Shown: in pieces, positions 18,562 to 27,933 of the stretch
Layout: each line of letters starts with the position of its first letter
How positions within the stretch are numbered: position 1 is the first letter of the stretch
Assembly: GCA_021166775.1 (NCBI GenBank)
Contig: JAJPEQ010000001.1
Span: 62,001-126,000 of the forward strand
Direction of reading: 5' to 3'
Source of the DNA: Comamonas sp.
Lineage (GTDB): Bacteria > Pseudomonadota > Gammaproteobacteria > Burkholderiales > Burkholderiaceae_C
Length of the DNA: 64,000 nt
Notes under the pieces: model-generated
The model's input: the letters and a program-made list of their open reading frames with translations, nothing else
What the model was told of the DNA's origin: nothing
Databases searched by the model: none
Made by a program: the position numbers and the translations under genes

Positions 18562-19586
18562 TCCTCGTCCTCCACGTGACGGGTATTGAGTGAACGCCAC
18601 CACAAGACGGGAATGATGAGCGTGAAGACGATGACCTCCTTGTATGCACTGGCCCAGAACGACGAGAACGATTCAAGCTGACCCACGAGCACCGCGCCGG
18701 CCACCGCGCCGGGGTAGCCCGTGAGGCCACCGATGATCGCGGCCACGAAGCCCTTCAAACCGATCAGAAAACCCGTGTCGTAGTAGATCGTCGTGACCGG
18801 CGCGATCAAAATGCCCGAGGCCACGCCGATCAATGCCGCCAACGCGAAGCACAGATCGCCCGACAGGTCGGTGGGCACCCCCATGAGCCGCGCACCCACC
18901 CGGTTGATCGCGGTGGCGCGCAGCGCCTTGCCGACAATCGAGCGCTCGAAAAACAGATACATGGCCACCAGCAACACGATGGCGGTGAACACCACGACGA
19001 GCGACTGTCCGCTGACCGGCACCCCGGCGAAATCCCACGACGCATCCCAGATGACATGGGTGCGCGAACCTTCGGCGCCGAAGTAGTACAGCCCGAGCCC
19101 GACCATCACGAGGTGCAACGCCACCGACACGATCAGCAGGAACAGCACGCTCGCCTGCGCCAGCGGGCGAAACACCAGCCGATACAAAAGCGGCCCCATC
19201 GGCGTAATCAACGTGAAGACGACCAATGCCTGCATCCAGCCACTTTGCGGCTTGACGCCGAACGCAAGCGCCGCCGCGATCGCGGGAAACACCACCGCCC
19301 AGACGATGGTGGATTTCCAGTCCACCCGAGTCCCCTGAGCATGTCGCCACGCCTCCACGACCAAGGTGAGCAGCGCCAGTGCGAGCAACATCCAGACGAT
19401 GGACGGCAGGCGCCCCGCCTGGATGGCCGCCATCGACAACGCCGCATAGGTGACGAATTCGCCTTGTGGGATGAGAATGACGCGCGTCACCGAAAACACC
19501 AGCACCAGCGCCAGTGCCATGAGGGCATAGATGGCACCATTGACCATGCCATCCTGCCCCAACATCAGACCAATCTGTAAATCCAT
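18558..19586 (-). CDS. HAAT ABC transporter permease, LivH-like (second operon)
   Basis: 342 aa, longer than typical LivH because of an extra segment between about residues 65 and 115. It begins MDLQIGLMLGQDGMVNGAIY, with the ILIPQGEFVTYAAL motif of LivH. First gene of the operon. No receptor gene precedes it, unlike most HAAT operons, so the transporter may rely on a receptor encoded elsewhere (for example that at 10955) or may have lost its own. Confidence 0.85.
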   Translation of the reverse strand: MDLQIGLMLGQDGMVNGAIYALMALALVLVFSVTRVILIPQGEFVTYAALSMAAIQAGRLPSIVWMLLALALLTLVVEAWRHAQGTRVDWKSTIVWAVVFPAIAAALAFGVKPQSGWMQALVVFTLITPMGPLLYRLVFRPLAQASVLFLLIVSVALHLVMVGLGLYYFGAEGSRTHVIWDASWDFAGVPVSGQSLVVVFTAIVLLVAMYLFFERSIVGKALRATAINRVGARLMGVPTDLSGDLCFALAALIGVASGILIAPVTTIYYDTGFLIGLKGFVAAIIGGLTGYPGAVAGAVLVGQLESFSSFWASAYKEVIVFTLIIPVLWWRSLNTRHVEDEE

Positions 19587-19945
19587 GAATGCCTCAAGTC
19601 TCGCAGGTCAGACCAGACGCGATGCGCGCGCCGTGCATCGCACACAAGCAAGCGCGGCAGCCTCTCTGACGCGCACATTGAAGAAGACGGAAATGATGCT
19701 GATACCGTTGTGGATCACTCAGAGTTACCGTGAAACATGCTGATGCGCCGCGCCGCAAACACCACACCACCCGCAGCCACAAAAGAAGAATCACCACCCG
19801 TTCGGTGGCAATTCAAACGCGGAAGATTGGATTATTAAAGTTATTTAAAATAACTAATATAGCTGTATTTCGCATTCAACGAATGCGGGCTAACCCTTGC
19901 TCCGGCGCACCCACGGCACGCCGGAGCCCATCCCGGTCTCGCAGG
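19587..19945. other. Gene-free AT-rich upstream region of the second HAAT operon
   Basis: No convincing gene. GC falls sharply at about 19820-19880. It probably carries the promoter for the leftward HAAT operon. It holds a perfect 17-bp palindrome (19839-19855) and a perfect 7-bp-stem hairpin CGCATTCAACGAATGCG at about 19870-19886. Confidence 0.5.
19839..19855. promoter_or_regulatory. Perfect 17-bp palindrome, possible operator
   Basis: AGTTATTTAAAATAACT is an exact inverted repeat around one central A, about 255 bp upstream of the LivH-like start. It may be a regulator site for the leftward operon; no cognate regulator gene is next to it, so the role is inferred. Confidence 0.3.
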
Positions 19946-20160
19946 CTGGGTACATGCTTTCGGCGCACGAAGACAGCACCAAGGTGGGCGAGGCACTGGA
20001 GTACGGCATGGCGGGCATCAACGCCGGCCTGATCTGGGCCAGGCACGCCCGCCTTCGGCGGCGTGACGCAATCGGGCCGGGGCCGGGAGGGCTCATCGCG
20101 CGGCATCGAGGAGTACCCGGAGATGAAATCTCTGTGCGTGGCGGATGCGAGCAGGCAGGC
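19946..20160 (+). pseudogene. Decayed 3' end of an aldehyde dehydrogenase gene
   Basis: The reading EALEYGMAGINAGLIW in one frame and then QSGRGREGSSRGIEEYPEM in another closely match the C-terminus of the dehydrogenase at 14410-15882 (EALEYGMVGINTGLIS and QSGLGREGSSHGIEEYLEM). A single-base insertion near 20050 shifts the frame. Only about the last 65 codons remain, on the same strand as the intact gene. Not functional. Confidence 0.75.
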
Positions 20161-20246
20161 ATTTCCTGCCGCTGCACCGGAAGACGCGGTCGCGCGGGGC
20201 CTGAGCTTGGTCTCGGTCGAGCGCAGCCATCGTGCACTCCCCGCGC

Positions 20247-21152
20247 TCAGTGCCTGCGCACCCCCAGCCACAGCACCGCGCCCACCACGATCAAGGCTCC
20301 CAACACCTGCATCGGCGCAATCGCCTGCCCCAGAATGAACCACGCCAGCACCAGGGCAAACACAGGCTCCGCGTTCATGATCGCGGTATTGCCCACCACG
20401 CCCAGCCGTGGCAGGACGGTCAGCAAGATCGTGATGCCGGTGCCGTAGAGCAAGGTCAGCAGCGCCAGGCCCCACCAACCCGAGGTCGAGCCCGGCCAGT
20501 GAAAGCCGCCGCGTGCTCCCACGACCACCAGCGCTACCACGGCCGCGACAGCCATGCTCACGCAGGTGCGCAGGCGCCCGTCCACATCGCCCGCGCCGTG
20601 CTGGGTCAACACCAGCGCGAGGCTGAAAATCAGTGACGCCGCGAGCGCAAACGCCACGCCCACCCCCATGCGCTGCCACTGTCCGCTCATCCCCAGGCCG
20701 GAGCTCGCCCCCAGGACATCCAGCGCCAGCGCCAGCCCCGCCAGCAGCACGATCATGGCCACGAGCAAGCGCCGCTGCAGCCGCTGGCGCAGCAGCACGC
20801 GCGCCCACAGCGCCGTGCACAGCGGGTAGGTGTTGAATGCCAAAAGGGCCAGGGCCACCGGCAAACGCGCCACGGCCGAGTACAGCCAGATGCTCTGCAC
20901 TCCGATCAGCAGGCCGATCGCAAGCAAGGCGCGCCACTGGCGGGCATGGAGTGTCAGCGGTACACGCTGCGCCACCAGCAGCAGCGCGGTCGCCACGCCG
21001 GTCACGCCACTGCGCACGGCGACGGCGGTCATCACGTCCGCGCCGCTGTCAAAGGCCAGGCGCGCCGCCACATGGTTCGCCGCCATCACCAGGGCCACCA
21101 GGACCAGGGTGGCGAACCCCAAGCGGGTCAGCGCGCGCGCGTGGGTGCTCAT
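20247..21152 (-). CDS. EamA/DMT-family membrane transporter
   Basis: About 301 aa from the ATG of MSTHARALTRLGF; an upstream TTG would add 6 residues. Ten hydrophobic segments in two five-helix halves, with the repeat-end motif VLGALIVVGAVLWLG characteristic of EamA domains. Inner-membrane exporter or permease for metabolites; substrate unknown. The 5' end is about 30 bp from the end of the reductase gene on the same strand. Confidence 0.82.
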   Translation of the reverse strand: MSTHARALTRLGFATLVLVALVMAANHVAARLAFDSGADVMTAVAVRSGVTGVATALLLVAQRVPLTLHARQWRALLAIGLLIGVQSIWLYSAVARLPVALALLAFNTYPLCTALWARVLLRQRLQRRLLVAMIVLLAGLALALDVLGASSGLGMSGQWQRMGVGVAFALAASLIFSLALVLTQHGAGDVDGRLRTCVSMAVAAVVALVVVGARGGFHWPGSTSGWWGLALLTLLYGTGITILLTVLPRLGVVGNTAIMNAEPVFALVLAWFILGQAIAPMQVLGALIVVGAVLWLGVRRH

Positions 21153-21182
21153 GCCTCTCCTGCCCCGCAACCGCGCCCGCGG

Positions 21183-22187
21183 TCAAGCGGGGTACAGGCC
21201 ATGCACCCGCGCATGCAAACGGGCCAGACCCAGCAGTGCATCGGTGAACGGCGTGGGCACGTCCACGAGCTGGCCGAGTTCGCGCACCGAGGCCACCAGC
21301 GCATCGAGCTCCACGGCCTTGCCGGCCAGCACATCCTGAAGCATGGAGGGCTTGAAATCGCCCAGTTTGCGCGTGACCCGGTGCCGGTCTTCGGGCAGCT
21401 CGGCGATCGGTACGCCGATACGTGCGCCGATCTCGCGCGCTTCGAGCATCACGCGCGTGACGAAGTCGCGCACGAGCCCGTCATCGAGCACCTGCATGGA
21501 CGTGGCCCCGGTGAACGCGCAAATGGGATTGATCGTCATGTTGCCCCAGAGCTTGTACCAGATGTCTTTCTGAATCTGCGGCGAAAGCGTGGTTTCGAAC
21601 CCCGCGCGCTGCAAGAGCGCATGCAGCGCACGCACGCGCTCGGTGGCCTCGCCCGAAGGCTCGCCCACGATGAGACCGTTGCCGAAGCGATGGCGGATCA
21701 CGCCCGGTTCGTCGACGGAGCAGCTCGCATGCACCACGCAGCCGACGACGTGACGCGGAGCAATGACCCGCGCGATGCGGCCCTGCGGATCGACGGACGA
21801 CAGCGCCGTGCCCGCCAGTCGGCCGCCAAAACCCTGCAGGAACCACCAGGGCACGCCGTTCATGGCCGTGAGCACCGTGGTGTGCGGTGCCAGCAGGGGA
21901 GCCATGCGTTCGGCCACTTCGGCCATCGCGGGCGCCTTGACGGCGACGATCACCAGATCCTGCGCACCCAGCTTGGCCGGATCGTCGCTCACACTGACCG
22001 GATACGCCGTCTCGCGCATCGCGGCACCATCGTCCGGGCGGCGAACCAGCAGGCCGTTGGCCTGCAGCGCAGCCAGCGTGCGGCCGCGTGCCACGGCGCT
22101 GACTTGCACGCCTTCCAGGGCCGCGAGGCCCGCTCCCATCCAGCCGCCGATGGCGCCCACGCCATAAATGCAGATTTTCCTGAACAC
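21183..22187 (-). CDS. 2-dehydropantoate 2-reductase family protein
   Basis: 334 aa from a GTG at 22187 ([15 protein letters not shown]). Rossmann motif GVGAIGG at about 8-14; the C-terminal domain has KIQ-type residues in [16 protein letters not shown], the conserved KxxxN of ketopantoate reductases. NADPH-dependent reduction of 2-dehydropantoate in pantothenate synthesis is the family activity, but several paralogs exist in this group of bacteria, so panE is not assigned. Confidence 0.8.
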   Translation of the reverse strand: MFRKICIYGVGAIGGWMGAGLAALEGVQVSAVARGRTLAALQANGLLVRRPDDGAAMRETAYPVSVSDDPAKLGAQDLVIVAVKAPAMAEVAERMAPLLAPHTTVLTAMNGVPWWFLQGFGGRLAGTALSSVDPQGRIARVIAPRHVVGCVVHASCSVDEPGVIRHRFGNGLIVGEPSGEATERVRALHALLQRAGFETTLSPQIQKDIWYKLWGNMTINPICAFTGATSMQVLDDGLVRDFVTRVMLEAREIGARIGVPIAELPEDRHRVTRKLGDFKPSMLQDVLAGKAVELDALVASVRELGQLVDVPTPFTDALLGLARLHARVHGLYPA

Positions 22188-22203
22188 GCCCAGCCCCCAC
22201 CCC

Positions 22204-23007
22204 TCACGCGCCGCAGCACTTCTTGTATTTCTTGCCGCTGCCACAGGGGCAGGGATCGTTGCGCCCTGTCTTGCCGCTCACGGCCGGCGCCACGCGCGGA
22301 CCCAGGCTGCGCGCCGTCGCATACAGGTCATAGACCGCCCAGATGGCTTCGCCGAAGGCCTCCAGGCGCGCATCGCTCACCGTGGGCGTGCCCGACTCGT
22401 CGAAGAGGTTGACGGTGGGCGTGGCGCGATCGTCCTTGAGCAGGGCGCCGATGACCTGGACGCACTGGCGCATGTCCGCCGCGATCTCCTTGTCGCGCGG
22501 CAGCGCCCAATCGTCCGCCCAGTAGTCCACCGCATCCAGAAAACCTGCGGCCCAAGCCTGGGCGAACTGCGGTGGCTCCTGCTCGGTCAGGATCTGCTCG
22601 CGCTCGGCGCTCGTCAAGGTCGAGAGATAGCCCCTCCAGTCGATGACGCCGGGCTCCAGCGCCTGCTCGTCATCCAGGGCCTGTACCGGTGCCTGCAGCG
22701 CGGCGCGCAGCTGCTGCTCGCGCTCGAGCCAATGCATGAGAAATTGCGTGCGCCCGGCCGCCGTGGGAAAAATGTCGTCGGCGTCCCTGCCGAAAAGCAT
22801 CTCCAGCCACTCGGCCTGCGGCACCTCGCGGCGGGTGCACAGCAGCGCGGTCATCACACCCTCGCAGTATTCCCACTCGGGCACGTCCGAATCGAGGTGG
22901 TGCTGCAGCGCCTCGAGCAAATCGTCCAGCGCCGCCAGCGTGGCCCCACTGGGGCTGAGAGCGGCTTCTTCAGCCTCGTGCCGCTCGCTGCTGTCCTCGT
23001 GCGTCAT
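22204..23007 (-). CDS. UPF0149/YecA family protein with SEC-C metal-binding tail
   Basis: 267 aa from the ATG at 23007. The first 230 residues form the YecA/YgfB-like helical domain ([39 protein letters not shown]). The last 20 are a SEC-C motif, [17 protein letters not shown], which binds zinc through CxC...CC and in SecA contacts SecB and ribosomes. Function of the family is unknown. It ends 17 bp before the GTG of the reductase gene, probably co-transcribed. Confidence 0.82.
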   Translation of the reverse strand: MTHEDSSERHEAEEAALSPSGATLAALDDLLEALQHHLDSDVPEWEYCEGVMTALLCTRREVPQAEWLEMLFGRDADDIFPTAAGRTQFLMHWLEREQQLRAALQAPVQALDDEQALEPGVIDWRGYLSTLTSAEREQILTEQEPPQFAQAWAAGFLDAVDYWADDWALPRDKEIAADMRQCVQVIGALLKDDRATPTVNLFDESGTPTVSDARLEAFGEAIWAVYDLYATARSLGPRVAPAVSGKTGRNDPCPCGSGKKYKKCCGA

Positions 23008-23055
23008 GCGTTCATCCTTCAAGCAAGAGCGCATGGTAAGGCAGACCGGCCTGCT

Positions 23056-24018
23056 TCAGTCCTCGAACGGCATGCCCACGCGATAAATCACATCGGCATA
23101 GTGCCGCACTTCGCTGCTCAGGAAGTGGGAGAAGCGCTCGGCGCTGCCCGCCAGCGGCACGAGGCCGCGCTCGCGAAACACGGCCGCCATCTGCTCGGAC
23201 CGCAAAATGGCGTTGATCTCCTGGTTCATCCGCTCCACCACTCGCGCGGAGACGCCCGCGGGCGCGAGCACGCCATTCCACGAATTCGATTCGACCGCCG
23301 CCCCTTGCTCACCCAGCGTGGGCAGGTGCGGCGCGAACGCCGAGCGCTTCTCGCTGGCCATGCCCAGCGCGTTGAGCTGGCCGTCGGCGATCGGCACGCG
23401 AAGTTGCGACCAGCTACCGAACATCATCGTCACCTTGCCCGCCAGCAGCGCCTGCAAGGCCGGCGCCTGCCCACCGTAGGGCACGTGCACTATCCCCGGT
23501 GTGCCCAGGACGCTCTTGAGCATTTCCCCGGCCAGGTGCGTGGACGTGCCCGGCCCGGACGACGCGTACGCCAGCGCCTTGCCGCTCTCGTACTGCGAGA
23601 CGATATCCGCCACATTCTTCAGCCCCGAAGCGGGCGTCGCGGCCAGCACGTGCTCGGACATCGCCATGAGCGCCACAGGGCGCAGGTCGTTCATGCGATA
23701 CGGAGGACGACGCATCAGGGTCTCGTTCACGCAGAAGCTGTTGGCCACCGTGACGAAGGTGTAGCCATCGGCGGGCGATTTGGCCACGTCGTCGACGCCG
23801 GTGACCGTGCCGCGACCCGGCAGATGGTCGATGGCGACGTCCTGTCCAAGTCTGGGCCGCAGCTGCCGTGCCACGAGGCGCGTGACCTCATCGGTCGTTC
23901 CACCCGGAGGAAAGGGCACAACCCAGCGCAACGCGCGCGCTGGCCACGCCTGGGCGCGACCTGCGCGCGGTGCGATGGCGGCCAGCGCCGCCCACTGGAC
24001 AAAAGGTCGTCGTCGCAT
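23056..24018 (-). CDS. Bug-family (tripartite tricarboxylate-type) periplasmic binding protein
   Basis: 320 aa from the ATG at 24018 (MRRRPFVQWAALAAI), with a signal peptide ending near GRAQA. The mature protein starts WPARALRWVVPFPPGG, the Bug hallmark strand and loop, and carries HVPYGGQAPALQALLAGKV, which forms the ligand pocket. These receptors bind carboxylates and are much amplified in Burkholderiales. No TctA/TctB membrane genes are adjacent, so it is an orphan receptor; the ligand is unknown. Confidence 0.85.
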   Translation of the reverse strand: MRRRPFVQWAALAAIAPRAGRAQAWPARALRWVVPFPPGGTTDEVTRLVARQLRPRLGQDVAIDHLPGRGTVTGVDDVAKSPADGYTFVTVANSFCVNETLMRRPPYRMNDLRPVALMAMSEHVLAATPASGLKNVADIVSQYESGKALAYASSGPGTSTHLAGEMLKSVLGTPGIVHVPYGGQAPALQALLAGKVTMMFGSWSQLRVPIADGQLNALGMASEKRSAFAPHLPTLGEQGAAVESNSWNGVLAPAGVSARVVERMNQEINAILRSEQMAAVFRERGLVPLAGSAERFSHFLSSEVRHYADVIYRVGMPFED

Positions 24019-24279
24019 CGCAGAAGAATGGAGGCCCCACGGGCTCCGCCGCGCGGGAGTGCAGGAGGCCCGGCCAAGTCTGGACTCGGGCGCGTGCGGC
24101 ATCATCGCATGGATCACCGCTCAGGGGTAGGGTCGCGGCTGCCGCATCCGCGCGCCGGCTCCACACTCTGAAACGCGGCGTGGCAAAGTGTCATCCAATG
24201 ATGCGGGAGGGGCGATGCCGTGCTTTGACGCATATGCCAGCGCGCCTCCACTGTCCCTATTTGAAACGAGGAAGCCGAC

Positions 24280-25002
24280 ATGCTCATGCACGTGGAACCG
24301 TCACACAGCGACAAGGAACAGGCAAGCGTCGGCGTGCCCGCTTCCGAGCGCATCCGCTACCGCCTCATGTGCGCGGGGCAGCGCTTTCATGCCAATGACA
24401 ACATCGCCGATTACATCGACGAAGGCGAGCTCGACGAGTTGCGTGACGAAGTGCAGGCCAGGATGCAGGAGGTGCTGCGTTCGCTGGTGATCGACACCGA
24501 CCACGATCACAACACCGCCGAGACCGCCCGGCGCATGGCCAAGCTCTACATCGACGAGGTCTTCGGCGGGCGCTACGAGACCGAGCCGCAGGTGACGGCG
24601 TTCCCCAACGTCTCGCAGCTCAACCAGCTCATGGTGGTGGGGCCGCTGACCGTGCGCAGCGCCTGCTCGCACCACCTGTGCCCCATCGAGGGCCAGGTAT
24701 GGATCGGCGTGCTGCCCAACCCGACCTCGGATCTCATCGGTCTGTCCAAGTACGCGCGCATCTGCGACTGGATCATGCGCCGCCCGCAGATTCAGGAAGA
24801 GGCGATCACCATGCTGGCCGACGAGCTGGAGCGGCGCATCAAGCCCGACGGCCTGGCCGTGGTGATGCAGGCGAGCCACGCCTGCATGCACTGGAGGGGT
24901 GTCAAGGACGACGGCGCGCGCATGACCAACTCCATCATGCGCGGCGCGTTCCTGAACAACGAGGCACTGCGTCGCGAGTTCCTGGGCTTCGCGCGCCGGT
25001 AG
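24280..25002 (+). CDS. folE: GTP cyclohydrolase I (type IA)
   Basis: 240 aa. Zinc ligands in SACSHHLCPI (Cys129 and the following His residues) and SHACMHWRGV near the C-terminus, both diagnostic. It converts GTP to 7,8-dihydroneopterin triphosphate, the first step of tetrahydrofolate synthesis. The ATG at 24280 follows an AACGAGGA-like ribosome site. It converges with mrp, with a hairpin in the 18-bp gap. Confidence 0.95.
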   Translation: MLMHVEPSHSDKEQASVGVPASERIRYRLMCAGQRFHANDNIADYIDEGELDELRDEVQARMQEVLRSLVIDTDHDHNTAETARRMAKLYIDEVFGGRYETEPQVTAFPNVSQLNQLMVVGPLTVRSACSHHLCPIEGQVWIGVLPNPTSDLIGLSKYARICDWIMRRPQIQEEAITMLADELERRIKPDGLAVVMQASHACMHWRGVKDDGARMTNSIMRGAFLNNEALRREFLGFARR

Positions 25003-25021
25003 ACAGCCCCCGCAGGGGCTT
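25003..25021. terminator. Hairpin between convergent folE and mrp
   Basis: AGCCCCCGCAGGGGCT forms a short GC-rich stem with a three-base loop exactly between the two stop codons. No long T tract follows in either direction, so it is only a probable bidirectional terminator. Confidence 0.45.
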
Positions 25022-26112
25022 CAGGTGTCCTTGCTGATCGTGATGTCCGGAAAGGCCGCCAGTTCGTTGCCCGCCTGCGCCGCCACGCTCGCGCCAAGCT
25101 GGCGCGCCATGGCCTTGTAGATCTGCGTCACATCGCTGTCGGGTTCGGCAAACACCGTGGGGCGGCCCGAATCGGTCTGCTCGCGGATCTTGAGCGCCAG
25201 CGGCAGCGCGCCGAGGTAGGCCATCTCGTAGTTTTCGGCCAGGTGCTTGCCTCCGTCTTCGCCGAAGATGTGCTCCACGTGCCCACAGTTGCTGCAGATG
25301 TGCACCGCCATGTTCTCGACGATGCCGAGAATGGGCACGCCAACCTTCTGGAACATGGTGATGCCCTTCTTGGCATCGAGCAGCGCGATGTCCTGCGGTG
25401 TGGTGACGATCACCGCGCCCGTGAGCGGCACCTTCTGCGCCAGCGTGAGCTGGATATCGCCGGTGCCGGGCGGCATGTCGACGATGAGGTAGTCCAGATC
25501 CGACCAGCGGGTCTGCATGATGAGCTGCTCCAGCGCATTGCTGGCCATCGGTCCGCGCCAGGCCATCGCCTGCTCGTCGCGCACGAGAAAGCCGATGGAA
25601 TTGATCTGCAGCCCCATGGCGCGCTTGGGCTCCATGAGCTTGCCGTCGCGCGTCTCCGGCTTGCCCGAGGTGCCGGTCATCATCGGCTGGCTCGGACCGT
25701 AGATGTCAGCGTCCAGCAGGCCCACCTGCGCGCCTTCAGCCACCAGCGCCAGCGCCAGATTGACGGCCGTGGTGCTCTTGCCCACGCCACCCTTGCCCGA
25801 GGCGACGGCGATGACATTCTTCACGCCCGGAATCAGCCGCGCGCCGCGTCCGGCCACCTGTGACATGACCTGGGTCGTGATCAGCACCGCGGCGTTGTCC
25901 ACGCCCGGCAGCGTCCTGGCCGCGGCGATGAGTTCGTTCTGCAAGCCGGGAATCAGGCTTCTGGCAGGGTAGCCCATCGCCACCTCGAAGGAGATGTTGC
26001 CGCCCGCCACCTGCAGGTTGCGCAGGGATCGTGGCGTCGCCAGCGGCTTGCCCGATACCGGGTCTTTCACACTGGCAAGCGCCGCCAGCAGGTCCTGCTC
26101 GTTTATGGCCAT
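25021..26112 (-). CDS. apbC: Mrp/ApbC-type iron-sulfur cluster carrier ATPase
   Basis: 363 aa from the ATG at 26112 (MAINEQDLLAAL). An N-terminal MIP18-like (DUF59) domain (about 1-85), then the deviant Walker A GKGGVGKSTTAVNLA near 105, LDADIYGPS, and CSNCG in MAVHICSNCGHVEHIF, whose cysteines hold the bridging Fe-S cluster. A scaffold or carrier delivering 4Fe-4S clusters to apoproteins in the cytoplasm. Confidence 0.92.
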   Translation of the reverse strand: MAINEQDLLAALASVKDPVSGKPLATPRSLRNLQVAGGNISFEVAMGYPARSLIPGLQNELIAAARTLPGVDNAAVLITTQVMSQVAGRGARLIPGVKNVIAVASGKGGVGKSTTAVNLALALVAEGAQVGLLDADIYGPSQPMMTGTSGKPETRDGKLMEPKRAMGLQINSIGFLVRDEQAMAWRGPMASNALEQLIMQTRWSDLDYLIVDMPPGTGDIQLTLAQKVPLTGAVIVTTPQDIALLDAKKGITMFQKVGVPILGIVENMAVHICSNCGHVEHIFGEDGGKHLAENYEMAYLGALPLALKIREQTDSGRPTVFAEPDSDVTQIYKAMARQLGASVAAQAGNELAAFPDITISKDT

Positions 26113-26187
26113 GCACGGGTCTCCATCAAGGTGCTCGGAATCAGCCGCTAGTCTAGTCAGAGCGGCGAGCCAATTGGGAAAGTGAGG

Positions 26188-26255
26188 TAATTTCAAGCCA
26201 AATTGGCAAAATTCCCTTGCCCGCCCTGCGCTAACAGCTACTGTTTTTTGATCAC
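26188..26255 (-). repeat. Intergenic AATAGCTG-type repeat, copy 3 (reverse orientation)
   Basis: Read on the minus strand it has TGATCAAAAAACAGTAGCTG, then AGCGCAGGGC, then a TTTGGCTTGAAATT end, matching the modules of the other copies. It separates the divergent mrp and mnmH genes and must contain or flank their promoters. Confidence 0.5.
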
Positions 26256-26338
26256 TGGAACCGCCTCCACACCCTGAGGGACAATACCGCCCTCCCGCAG
26301 GATCGCGCTTGGGCGCCCTGCCCGCCCGACTGCCCGCC

Positions 26339-27400
26339 GTGTCGCATCCCACCCCCATACGCCCCGAGGACATCCCGCGCTTTGACGCGGTGATCGACGC
26401 ACGCTCGCCGGCCGAGTTCGCCGAAGACCACATCCCCGGCGCGATCAACTGCCCGGTGCTCGACGACGCCGAGCGCGCCGCCGTGGGCACGCTGTACGTG
26501 CAGCAGGGTGCCTTCGAGGCGCGGCGCGTGGGCGGCGCCATGGTGGCTGCGCACCTGGCCGCGCATCTGCGCGGCGCGTTCGCCGAGCAGCCCGCCACCT
26601 GGCGCCCGCTCGTGTACTGCTGGCGCGGCGGCATGAGAAGCGGCGCCATGGTGCAATGGATGCGCCTGGTGGGCTGGAAGGCCGAGCAGCTCGCTGGCGG
26701 CTACAAGGCGTTTCGCCGGCACGTGATGGACGGCATCGCCTCCTTCGTGCCGAGCATGCGCATTCGCGCCATCGTGGGCGCCACGGGCAGCGCCAAGACG
26801 CGGATCCTGCATGCCCTCGCGGCGCAGGGCGCGCAGGTGCTCGATCTCGAAGGTCTGGCGCGGCACAAGGGCTCGCTGCTCGGAAACCTGCCCGGCGTGG
26901 AGCAGCCCTCGCAAAAGCACTTCGAGACGCAGATCTGGTCGGCCCTTCAAGGCATGGACGTTACCAGGCCCATCTACGTCGAAGGCGAGAGCGCGCGCAT
27001 CGGCCGCCTGTCCGTGCCGCCGCTGCTGGTCCGGCAACTGCGCGCGGCGCCCTGCCTGGAGATCGATGCCACACCCGAAGTGCGCCTCGCCTACCTGCTG
27101 CACGACTACGCCTACCTCGGCGACGAGCCCGAGGCGCTGGCCGAGCGCCTGGCCGTGCTCACCGAAATGCACGGACACGAAACCGTGCAGCGCTGGCAGG
27201 CATGGGCGCGGACACAGGCGCTGGCGCCACTGTTTGATGAACTGATGCGCCAGCACTACGACCCGCACTACGGGCGCTCGCAGGCGCGCAATTTCAGGCA
27301 GTGGCAGTCGCGCACGGTCGTCGCGGCGCAGAGCCTGGGCGACGACGCCATCCCGGCCCTCGCGGGCACGATCCTGGGCCTGCCGCAGGGCGGCCTCTAA
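26339..27400 (+). CDS. mnmH: tRNA 2-selenouridine synthase (MnmH/SelU)
   Basis: 353 aa from the GTG at 26339; a TTG at 26309 would add 10 residues. The N-terminal rhodanese domain has VIDARSPAEFAEDHIPGAIN and the catalytic cysteine in YCWRGGMRS (about 97-105). The C-terminal P-loop domain starts at IVGATGSAKTRIL (about 144). The enzyme replaces sulfur by selenium in 2-thiouridine at the tRNA wobble position, using selenophosphate. No selD was seen in this window. Confidence 0.9.
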   Translation: MSHPTPIRPEDIPRFDAVIDARSPAEFAEDHIPGAINCPVLDDAERAAVGTLYVQQGAFEARRVGGAMVAAHLAAHLRGAFAEQPATWRPLVYCWRGGMRSGAMVQWMRLVGWKAEQLAGGYKAFRRHVMDGIASFVPSMRIRAIVGATGSAKTRILHALAAQGAQVLDLEGLARHKGSLLGNLPGVEQPSQKHFETQIWSALQGMDVTRPIYVEGESARIGRLSVPPLLVRQLRAAPCLEIDATPEVRLAYLLHDYAYLGDEPEALAERLAVLTEMHGHETVQRWQAWARTQALAPLFDELMRQHYDPHYGRSQARNFRQWQSRTVVAAQSLGDDAIPALAGTILGLPQGGL

Positions 27401-27430
27401 AATGCCCACGTTCAGCCGCTGGATATCACC

Positions 27431-27862
27431 ATGACCCGCTGTCGCCACCTCCTCGCCGCCACGCTCTCCTGCCTGGGCCTGACGCTGTGCGCACTGCCCG
27501 CGGGGGCCCAGGTGCAGCAGCCGCTTGCCGCATCCGGCGGGGCGGGCCGCAGCTTTCCGGCCCATGCGCTGCGCGGCTCGGTGAGCTTCATCGGCGGCAA
27601 CAAGATGCTGCTCAACGGCGATGCGGTACGCAGCGCACCGGGGCTGCGCGTCTTCGACGCGAAAAACCATCTGGTGATGCAACACACCCTGCGCGGCAAG
27701 ACCTACACCGCGCATTACGTGGTGGAGCGCGCCACCGGCATGCTGCAGACCGTCTGGCTGATCAGCGAGGCGGAGGCGGCCAGGCCGCGCGCGGCGCCGG
27801 GCATGGTGGTGCGCAACTTTCAGTTTGAATCCGAACAACCCGACTCGGCCAGGCAGCGCTGA
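27431..27862 (+). CDS. Small secreted protein of unknown function
   Basis: 143 aa. A clear Sec signal peptide ([26 protein letters not shown]) with cleavage near residue 26. The mature domain of about 115 residues ([22 protein letters not shown], later [14 protein letters not shown]) is predicted beta-rich and probably periplasmic. I do not recognise the family with certainty; conserved versions appear beside miaB in related bacteria from memory. 30 bp after mnmH and 71 bp before miaB, same strand. Confidence 0.7.
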   Translation: MTRCRHLLAATLSCLGLTLCALPAGAQVQQPLAASGGAGRSFPAHALRGSVSFIGGNKMLLNGDAVRSAPGLRVFDAKNHLVMQHTLRGKTYTAHYVVERATGMLQTVWLISEAEAARPRAAPGMVVRNFQFESEQPDSARQR

Positions 27863-27933
27863 GCCGACCTGTTCTCCCTGAGCATCGCGGCGTCGGCCGC
27901 GACGCCAAGCTTACCTTTTTCGAGAGACCCGCC

